From positions 1-64,000 of the IMG/VR virus record IMGVR_UViG_3300043434_000700: a stretch of DNA of 64,000 nt. One strand, written 5' to 3'. Source of the DNA: a virus. This document shows, piece by piece, positions 58,275 through 64,000 of this stretch. Position 1 is the first letter of the stretch, and every line of letters begins with the position of its first letter. Under the pieces are notes generated by a model. The model saw only the letters and a list, made by a program, of their open reading frames with translations. It was not told the origin of the DNA and made no database searches. Both the position numbers and the translations under genes were made by a program.

Positions 58275-59963
58275 TTACGCGGCCGGTGGCGTTGGTGGTG
58301 GTACAACGCCTTCGGCTCCGCCTTCTGCACCTGGCTCAGCAGTTCCGCCACCCTCAGCTTCAAGATCTTCCATACCCATGCCAAGATCTAAATCAGCTTC
58401 GCCGGGACCTTTAAGTCCAGTTGCACCAAAGCCAGCGCCTTCGTCGCCACTTGAAGCCATAGCGTCTTGGCCTTCATTTTCTTCAGTCCACATACGTTCG
58501 TTTTCCAAGATTTCATCTTCTGTCAAGCCTAAGAATTTCTTCAACTTGAATCTATGGCTTAGATAAGGAATCTCAGAAAGCTGTGTAAACACTGCTGAAC
58601 GTGCATTGTTAACTTCAATTTCACGATAGTCAGAGAAGTTTTGTGGCTCTAAGAAGTCGATGTCGAACTCCGAGCTGTCAATGTTAATACCACGTTGCTT
58701 CATAAAGACTTTAAACTCTTTATCTAGCATAGGAGCAATTAAACCTTGTAGTCTGCGGCAGTAACGATTGAAACGGAACTCTTGAATCAGTGCTGTGCCC
58801 ATACGTCCGTCGTTGAAAACAGCCGCGCTGTCATCGGGACCAGTTGGCAAATAGCTACTTGGAATACGTAAGCCACGAAGCATTTTGTTTGTAAAATACT
58901 TCAAGTCATCAATTTCACCTAAACCAGTACCGCCAGGTAGTGTTTCAACTTTACTGCCACGACCGTCGGCTGTTTGAGCAAAGAAGAAGTCTTCCATGAT
59001 ACTCAATGGATTGTAGCTTGCATCAACTGCATTTGAGCCACCTGCACGAGTTGGAATACGGCGCTGGTGAATTTCGTTTTTAACACGCTCAACGAATGCC
59101 ATTGCTTGGTGAGCTGGCAAGTTACCCGTGTCAATGTAAAATACACGGCGTTCTGGCGCACGTTGTACACGATAGATAATAACAGCATCTTCAAGCATTT
59201 CTTTTTGTTTGTATACTTTAAATACGCTATCAAGAATACTTGGGCCAAATGGCCAGCTTGCATCTAAACCTTCGTTTAGACTAATGTGAATAATGTCGTT
59301 GGCATCAATGGCGACTTCGCCGCCTTGTTGGCCAGGCTTGGCATAGTTACTTGATTGAGAAACAGGGCCGGCTGCATTTGTTACTGCGGCACCTGGTAAT
59401 GTTTGTACGTTGTCAATTGGCTGTGTTGCAATTTTAGCAGCCATGTTAGGATGCACGTTGGCAATAACGTATTGCTCAACTGCACGACCTTCTGCTTCGT
59501 TAATAACTGCACGTTTAACATCGACTGGGTTTACCCAGTATAGTTCAAATGTTTCTGGATCACGCAAGAAAAAGTGATCGCCATACTTGATTGCACTACG
59601 GAACATGCGGAATACACGTTGATCCATTTTGTTAATAGCGCACCATTTTTTAAGTGCTTCATTAACAACTTTGCTTTCGCTTTCAGTTGGATCTTCTTTC
59701 CACATAATGCGGAATGGTAAGTTTGAGTCTGCATCAGCTTGTGTGCAAAACTCAGCAATTGTATCTAATGCGGCGTTTACTTCGCTGTCGATATCCATTT
59801 GATCGTACTGAACATAACGGTCTGTACGGTTTGGTTGGCCAGTATATACTTCTTGTAACCAAGATGCAAACTTAGCAGACGTAGCTGATGCTCCGCCTCG
59901 TTGGCCAGCAGAAGTCTTTTCAGCTTCTGCGTCCCAAATTTTAAAATGTTTTCTCCAGCTCAT
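58275..59963 (-). CDS. 20: Portal protein gp20
   Basis: 562 aa, close to T4 gp20 (524). The conserved core is present: YDQMDIDSEVNAALDTIAEFCTQ, VIIYRVQRAPERRVFYIDTGNLP, DYREIEVNNARSAVFTQLSE. The C-terminal 75 residues are Gly/Glu/Pro-rich. It forms the dodecameric portal for DNA entry. First gene of the head module. Confidence 0.94.
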   Translation of the reverse strand: MSWRKHFKIWDAEAEKTSAGQRGGASATSAKFASWLQEVYTGQPNRTDRYVQYDQMDIDSEVNAALDTIAEFCTQADADSNLPFRIMWKEDPTESESKVVNEALKKWCAINKMDQRVFRMFRSAIKYGDHFFLRDPETFELYWVNPVDVKRAVINEAEGRAVEQYVIANVHPNMAAKIATQPIDNVQTLPGAAVTNAAGPVSQSSNYAKPGQQGGEVAIDANDIIHISLNEGLDASWPFGPSILDSVFKVYKQKEMLEDAVIIYRVQRAPERRVFYIDTGNLPAHQAMAFVERVKNEIHQRRIPTRAGGSNAVDASYNPLSIMEDFFFAQTADGRGSKVETLPGGTGLGEIDDLKYFTNKMLRGLRIPSSYLPTGPDDSAAVFNDGRMGTALIQEFRFNRYCRRLQGLIAPMLDKEFKVFMKQRGINIDSSEFDIDFLEPQNFSDYREIEVNNARSAVFTQLSEIPYLSHRFKLKKFLGLTEDEILENERMWTEENEGQDAMASSGDEGAGFGATGLKGPGEADLDLGMGMEDLEAEGGGTAEPGAEGGAEGVVPPPTPPAA

Positions 59964-59986
59964 AGTTTATTACTTATCGTATGTTA

Positions 59987-62929
59987 TTAAGACAATCTAA
60001 CCGGACTTTCATATCCGTTTTTTCGTGTATTGCCTCGAATTGCTTGTAAATCGTTTTCAATGTTAGACAGATATGACATCAACTGTCCGATTACTTCTGG
60101 TGTTATTGCGGCGTTGCCAGATAACACATTTGACAATGCATTACCTTGTTGTGGTGCGCCAGCAATGCCATCCGTTGATATTTGTGGGATAGACAATCCG
60201 TCTAAACTTGGCATGTCAATGTTGCTTATTTCAACTAACGCATTTTTAAAATTGTCTAATGCATCAAGGTCTAATGATTTTAAGTTCTCATTGATCAATC
60301 CAATACTTGATCCAAACTTAAACATGCCTTCGCCAATCATGCTGATCTTATCAGCAACTGGTACCAACTCTAAAATACGTTCCATTGGGCTTTTTGCGCC
60401 AAATAGACTCATTAATCCAGTTACTAAACTGGTTGCTGTTGCCGCTACCATACCAGCCGCAAAAACAACTGCACCAGCGCCAACTGCCGCAAGGCCTGCA
60501 CCTACTGCAATTAAGTTTACACCATCAATTTTACCAACTTTTTCTATTGCATTAGCAAACACATCTGCGGCTTGGGCAGCAACCCAAGCACCTGCACCAA
60601 ACACACCAAGTGCTAGACCTAATGCGCCGATTGCTAATGAACCGGCTGCAATGACCGGTAAGAAGGCTCCCATTACTCCAGCGGCTACTGCAAATACACC
60701 TAGTGCAACTGCTCCTTTGGCAATGCCTTCCCAATTTAAATCGTTGAATGTTTGGAAGCCTTTACCTGCTACCCACATAGCGGCCCCAAGTGCGGCAATT
60801 CCTAATGCTCCTTTTAATATACTAGAAGTCATATTACCAATCATTTGTGCCGACACTGCCAGTGCGCCTAGCGCGAGACCACCTTTAACTAAACTATCCC
60901 AGTTAACTTCATTAAATGTTTTGAATCCTACAGCCGAAACTAATACAGCGGCACCTAAAATTGCAATGGCAGCGGCACCTTTAACAATACCTGTTGTTGC
61001 TTCTCCGACTAGTCTAGCCATACCAATTAGGCCGCCAAGTGCAATAGTGCCTTTTGCTAAACTGTCCCACTTGACTTCATTGAATGTTTTTAATCCCACG
61101 GCAGTTAATGCCAATGCACTGCCTAGTAATGCAAGAGTAGCGGCACCTTTGACAGTTTTGCTTTCGCCCAACTTTCCTAACATATCGCCAAAGCCTTCCA
61201 TACCCTTGCCTGCGGCTCCGCTTAACTTGTCCATGATTCCACTGCCTGCGCCACCTGCTGAGGCAGTTGGGCCATTTTTCCAACCTGCAAATGATCCTGG
61301 TGCCGGTCCGGCAGTACCCATCTTCTTGCCAAACATGCCACCAAACATGTCGCCTAACTTACTACCTAAGCCGCCTTTAAATAACCCACCCCCTGCGCCA
61401 AATAATGCAATTGCACCTAAACTAGTTGCCAATGTTGCAATAGTAGCTGTGATACCTAATAACACATTTCGCAAACTTTCAATGGCTGCTTGCAAGCTAT
61501 TCATAGCCATTATATTTTTTGCTTCAGATGTCAAGGGTTCTGCTTTTCCAGCGTCTTTGTCACCTGTTTTTATTTTAGTAGCTGTATCAAGTAATTTTGC
61601 AAGAGGTCCAGCAAGATCAGCATTATTAACTGCTAATCTATTGCCTTCCATGCCCAATGCTTCCATAGCAGGCAACAATGCTTTTATATTTTTATTAAAC
61701 GCATCGGTATCATTGCCACCATTGGTCCCACGTATTGCCTGTTCAAGAAGTTCTAGCGCTCTAAATTGTGATTGATTTCCGCCAGCTTCTGCCAATGCGC
61801 CCCTTGCCGCGCCAGCATCGCCTTCGGAAAGAGCTTTGGCAATTCTAGCACCTAAATCAGCATCAGAAGTGACACCAAATGCTTCCACTGCCGGAGCTAT
61901 TTTTACGGCTCCAGTATTACCCGTGGCAGCACTAAATCTACCTGCGGTAGTTTCTCTAAACTTCTGCATCGCGGCTTGAAGTTCTCTTGTACTAGTACCA
62001 AATGTGTTGCTTAATTTGCGAGTACTAATTACCGTGTCTTCCATTTGCTTGGCAAATCTTTGCTGTGCATCTTGTGCGTCTTTGGCTCCGTAAGCCGCAT
62101 CTCGGGCAATTGCCCCCATGAGTTTCGCACGTTCTTCCTCTGACATGCCCATTGCCGCGGCTGCGTTGGCAGCACGGTCAACGCTTTTGACTAGATCTTT
62201 GCCCAATGCATTACGCATGGTAGAGTTTAGATAGGAACTACCATACTTTAGACCACGGCTTAAATTGCTCAGGTTCTCTGCGGCTTCTTGACTATTAGCG
62301 CCAAATGCTCTAAATCCGCCTTGGCTTTCTTCAATTACTTTAATGAAGGCAGCGCCTAGGCCACTCATCAGTTTCATCTGCGTAATTGAACCAACACTAA
62401 ACTTGCTTAGATCAGCAAATGCTCCCATGTCAGCGGCGTTCTTTGCAAATTCTTGAAGCTGACCAATTGCGAAACCAGCCCCCCAGGCCATGCCTCCGAC
62501 AATTTTACCAAAAGTAGATCCTGTACCTAGTAAGCTACCACTGAAACTTCTAAGCATGGTAGTCATATTTGCATCGGCACTAATCATTGATGCGCCTAAA
62601 TCCTTAAACGCATCAGTTGTTTGTTCTTGTATACGTTTGGCTTTTAGTTGCTCTTTGGTTAAATCTTGTTGGGCATCAACTGCTTTTTCAGACGCTTTGA
62701 TTTCTTCTTCTGTTTGCTTGTTTAGGGCCTGAATTGTCTTGGTTGCTTTTTTTATTTCTTCGCGATTGGCTTTTTCAGTTGCATCAGCGGCTTTGGCACG
62801 TGGCACTGGACCATTTTTTGGAGTACCAGACGATGACGTTTGGTTACTGCCACGGCCAACAGAACTTGACACGCTGTCTAGCTTGTCTGTTAATCTGTTT
62901 ATTGCCTTTATGAGTTCTTTATCATCCAT
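59987..62929 (-). CDS. Tail tape measure protein (gp29 counterpart), 980 aa
   Basis: A charged coiled-coil N-terminus (about 1-110) is followed by a long, alanine-rich, hydrophobic body. Residues about 560-790 hold at least three repeats of roughly 60 residues with KTFNEVKWDSLAKG (also KTFNEVNWDSLVKG, QTFNDLNWEGIAKG) and membrane-like helices. This is the usual layout of tape measure proteins that set tail length and enter the host membrane. T4 gp29 is 590 aa. It is divergent from the gp26-like gene. Confidence 0.8.
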   Translation of the reverse strand: MDDKELIKAINRLTDKLDSVSSSVGRGSNQTSSSGTPKNGPVPRAKAADATEKANREEIKKATKTIQALNKQTEEEIKASEKAVDAQQDLTKEQLKAKRIQEQTTDAFKDLGASMISADANMTTMLRSFSGSLLGTGSTFGKIVGGMAWGAGFAIGQLQEFAKNAADMGAFADLSKFSVGSITQMKLMSGLGAAFIKVIEESQGGFRAFGANSQEAAENLSNLSRGLKYGSSYLNSTMRNALGKDLVKSVDRAANAAAAMGMSEEERAKLMGAIARDAAYGAKDAQDAQQRFAKQMEDTVISTRKLSNTFGTSTRELQAAMQKFRETTAGRFSAATGNTGAVKIAPAVEAFGVTSDADLGARIAKALSEGDAGAARGALAEAGGNQSQFRALELLEQAIRGTNGGNDTDAFNKNIKALLPAMEALGMEGNRLAVNNADLAGPLAKLLDTATKIKTGDKDAGKAEPLTSEAKNIMAMNSLQAAIESLRNVLLGITATIATLATSLGAIALFGAGGGLFKGGLGSKLGDMFGGMFGKKMGTAGPAPGSFAGWKNGPTASAGGAGSGIMDKLSGAAGKGMEGFGDMLGKLGESKTVKGAATLALLGSALALTAVGLKTFNEVKWDSLAKGTIALGGLIGMARLVGEATTGIVKGAAAIAILGAAVLVSAVGFKTFNEVNWDSLVKGGLALGALAVSAQMIGNMTSSILKGALGIAALGAAMWVAGKGFQTFNDLNWEGIAKGAVALGVFAVAAGVMGAFLPVIAAGSLAIGALGLALGVFGAGAWVAAQAADVFANAIEKVGKIDGVNLIAVGAGLAAVGAGAVVFAAGMVAATATSLVTGLMSLFGAKSPMERILELVPVADKISMIGEGMFKFGSSIGLINENLKSLDLDALDNFKNALVEISNIDMPSLDGLSIPQISTDGIAGAPQQGNALSNVLSGNAAITPEVIGQLMSYLSNIENDLQAIRGNTRKNGYESPVRLS

Positions 62930-62965
62930 TTGGAAAATTTGGTCCTTTAACCGTTAAAACTGTAC

Positions 62966-63006
62966 ATAAATACATTTATGATATAGGTTCTATTACACCT
63001 ATTTAC
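62966..63006. promoter_or_regulatory. Divergent late promoter region between tape measure and gp26
   Basis: Plus-strand ATAAATA at 62966-62972 (towards gp26), and minus-strand ATAAATG (62973-62979) and GTAAATA (63000-63006) (towards the tape measure). The first two form a palindrome CATAAATACATTTATG. Confidence 0.5.
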
Positions 63007-63023
63007 CGTTAAGGATTAACTAC

Positions 63024-63917
63024 ATGGATAACTCAAACCCACTAAAACAGCCAATTAAGCAGCCTGTTGCCAACCCATTGGCACAATACTATCGTAAGCC
63101 TGGCACTTATATTGAACTACCAAGTGGTGGACGTTTTTATAACACAACACCAAAGCTAAGTGACACTGGCGAATTGGCTGTATACCCAATGACTGCCAAA
63201 GATGAACTTGCGCTAAAGAATCCAGACGCGTTGTTAAACGGCGAAGCACTAAAACAAGTTATTGCTTCAGTATGCCCTGACATTGCCAATGTATCAGAAA
63301 TTCCAGCGCCTGATATTGATGCTATCTTAGTTGCCATGCGTATGACCAGCTATGGCGATGATATGGAGCTTGACGTAACCCATGGTTGTGAAGAAAGCGG
63401 TGGCAAGTCACAAAGAGTTACAGTTGGATTAGGCAGTGTGTTATCAACATCACGTGCTATTCCTGAAACATTAGGTACAGTAACATTAGCAAATGGCGTA
63501 GTTGTACAGCTAAAGCCATATACATTAGAAGCACAAAGTCGCTTACTTCGTGTGCAATTTAACACAATGCGCCAGTTACAAGGTGCAGAAGCCAACGAAA
63601 ACTCTACCATTGAACAAAAAGCAGATATTGCCAATCGCGGGTATGATCAGTTGGTTGCACTAAGTCAAGATATCCTTGCCGCTAGTATCACAGTTGTTCG
63701 ATTACCAGACGGTGTTGAAGTAACAAATTTCAATCACATTTACGAATGGGTTAAGAACTTAGATCGTGCAAGTAACGAACGTCTTGACGAGGAAATTAAA
63801 GCATTTGGCAAGTATGGTATCACTCGCACATTAGAAGTAACTTGCGATCATTGCAAAAACAAATTTACTACTGATATGCTATTTGATCCCACAAGTTTTT
63901 TCAGCGTCGGCTCTTGA
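63024..63917 (+). CDS. 26: Baseplate hub protein gp26-like; candidate tail assembly chaperone
   Basis: 297 aa. The N-terminal pattern YIELPSGGRFYNTTPKLSDTGELAVYPMTAKDELALKNPDALLNGEAL fits the T4 baseplate hub gp26 family. The C-terminus has a zinc-type CDHCKNKF. The final codons AGT TTT TTC followed by a hairpin form a candidate -1 frameshift site, which would extend it into the next frame. AAGGA before the ATG. Confidence 0.8.
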   Translation: MDNSNPLKQPIKQPVANPLAQYYRKPGTYIELPSGGRFYNTTPKLSDTGELAVYPMTAKDELALKNPDALLNGEALKQVIASVCPDIANVSEIPAPDIDAILVAMRMTSYGDDMELDVTHGCEESGGKSQRVTVGLGSVLSTSRAIPETLGTVTLANGVVVQLKPYTLEAQSRLLRVQFNTMRQLQGAEANENSTIEQKADIANRGYDQLVALSQDILAASITVVRLPDGVEVTNFNHIYEWVKNLDRASNERLDEEIKAFGKYGITRTLEVTCDHCKNKFTTDMLFDPTSFFSVGS

Positions 63918-63982
63918 GTCTAGGACTTGATCGAAACAAAATTAGACGTTTCATCGAAGGCATTGAAAACGAGTCAAGAGCC
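63896..63982 (+). promoter_or_regulatory. Programmed -1 frameshift signal: slippery heptamer plus hairpin
   Basis: T TTT TTC (63896-63902) is in the gp26 frame. Six bases later GGCTCTTGAGTC (63909-63920) can pair with GAGTCAAGAGCC (63971-63982) in 11 of 12 positions, nine of them consecutive. The loop is 50 nt. The gp26 stop TGA at 63915-63917 lies within the stem. Confidence 0.72.
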
Positions 63983-64000
63983 GTAATCAAAGAAGTATCT
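63902..64000 (+). CDS. gp51-like reading frame, partial (-1 frame product or separate gene)
   Basis: The -1 frame is open from the slippery site to the window edge: QRRLLSLGLDRNKIRRFIEG and on to SRAVIKEVS. Its only independent start candidate is TTG at 63914 without a Shine-Dalgarno. In T4, gene 51 directly follows gene 26, so this is probably gp51, made as a gp26-gp51 fusion. No sequence proof of gp51 identity is possible from 33 codons. Confidence 0.6.

Noticed and set aside
58250-58384. N-terminal extension of the 68 aa gene
   Set aside because: It would run inside the portal gene. The ATG at 58249 follows a late-promoter-like box and starts a typical MRFNDLL sequence.
60030-61775. 581-codon open frame on the plus strand
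   Set aside because: It is antisense to the tape measure gene. The Ala/Gly-rich codons of that gene leave the opposite strand free of stops. No Shine-Dalgarno or promoter and the translation is low-complexity.
1-64000. tRNA genes, integrase, attachment sites and insertion sequences
   Set aside because: I looked for them and saw none, although a tRNA scan was not possible.

Overview
The window is a 64 kb stretch of a T4-like myovirus genome. It carries recognisable counterparts of T4 genes 1, 4, 13, 14, 15, 16, 17, 18, 19, 20, 21, 22, 23, 26, 32, 41, 61, uvsX and uvsW, plus the N-terminus of a class I ribonucleotide reductase (NrdA) at the left edge. Nothing in the sequence fixes the host. 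Base composition is moderately AT-rich, early promoters are close to the bacterial sigma-70 consensus, and late promoters follow the T4 sigma-gp55 type in a (C/G/A)TAAATA form with an ATAAGTA/CTAAGTA variant. No tRNA, CRISPR array, integrase or insertion sequence was seen. No gene-free stretch exceeds about 170 bases.

Layout. 1-1743: leftward NrdA (partial), an unknown gene and a RecB/Cas4-like nuclease behind a sigma-70 promoter. 1778-7638: leftward late genes, including a block (4220-7638) whose N-termini look like cleavable capsid-targeting peptides. One of these proteins carries nucleotidyltransferase/ligase motifs. 8130-10640: gp41 helicase and gp61 primase. 11501-14628: small genes, a 2OG-Fe(II) oxygenase-like protein and a 192-residue mini DNA polymerase III alpha-like protein with all three catalytic aspartates. 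14638-24541: UvsW, RNA ligase, HNH protein, AAA+ ATPase, cupin, SGNH hydrolase, UvsX and gp32. 24687-36913: packaging and tail genes running leftward (gp13, amidase-like protein, gp1, gp18, gp19, a second tube-like protein, gp4, gp16, gp17). 36958-38169: an early gene of unknown function behind a perfect sigma-70 promoter. 38280-41578: rightward gp14, gp15, Nudix and an unknown. 41520-53416: glycosyltransferase-like protein and a tail fibre cluster with collagen-like, endosialidase-chaperone and roughly 15-residue repeat modules. 53422-59963: holin, capsid and prohead genes (gp23, gp22, gp21, core, gp20). 59987-62929: tape measure. 63024-64000: rightward gp26-like gene ending in a canonical -1 slippery site and hairpin that would fuse it to the next reading frame, probably gp51.

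How it fits together. Recombination and replication proteins (UvsX, UvsW, gp32, gp41, gp61, RecB-like nuclease) are transcribed leftward, and several of these transcripts start at sigma-70 promoters. Structural genes use T4-type late promoters. A recurring feature is that about nine late promoters and three sigma-70 promoters lie so close to the start codon that the mRNA should begin at or next to the AUG or GTG, implying leaderless messages. Genes with a normal leader instead carry a clear GGAG-type Shine-Dalgarno. The points most worth testing are the gp26/gp51 frameshift cassette, the mini PolIII-alpha protein, the ligase-like putative capsid cargo and the leaderless promoter architecture.
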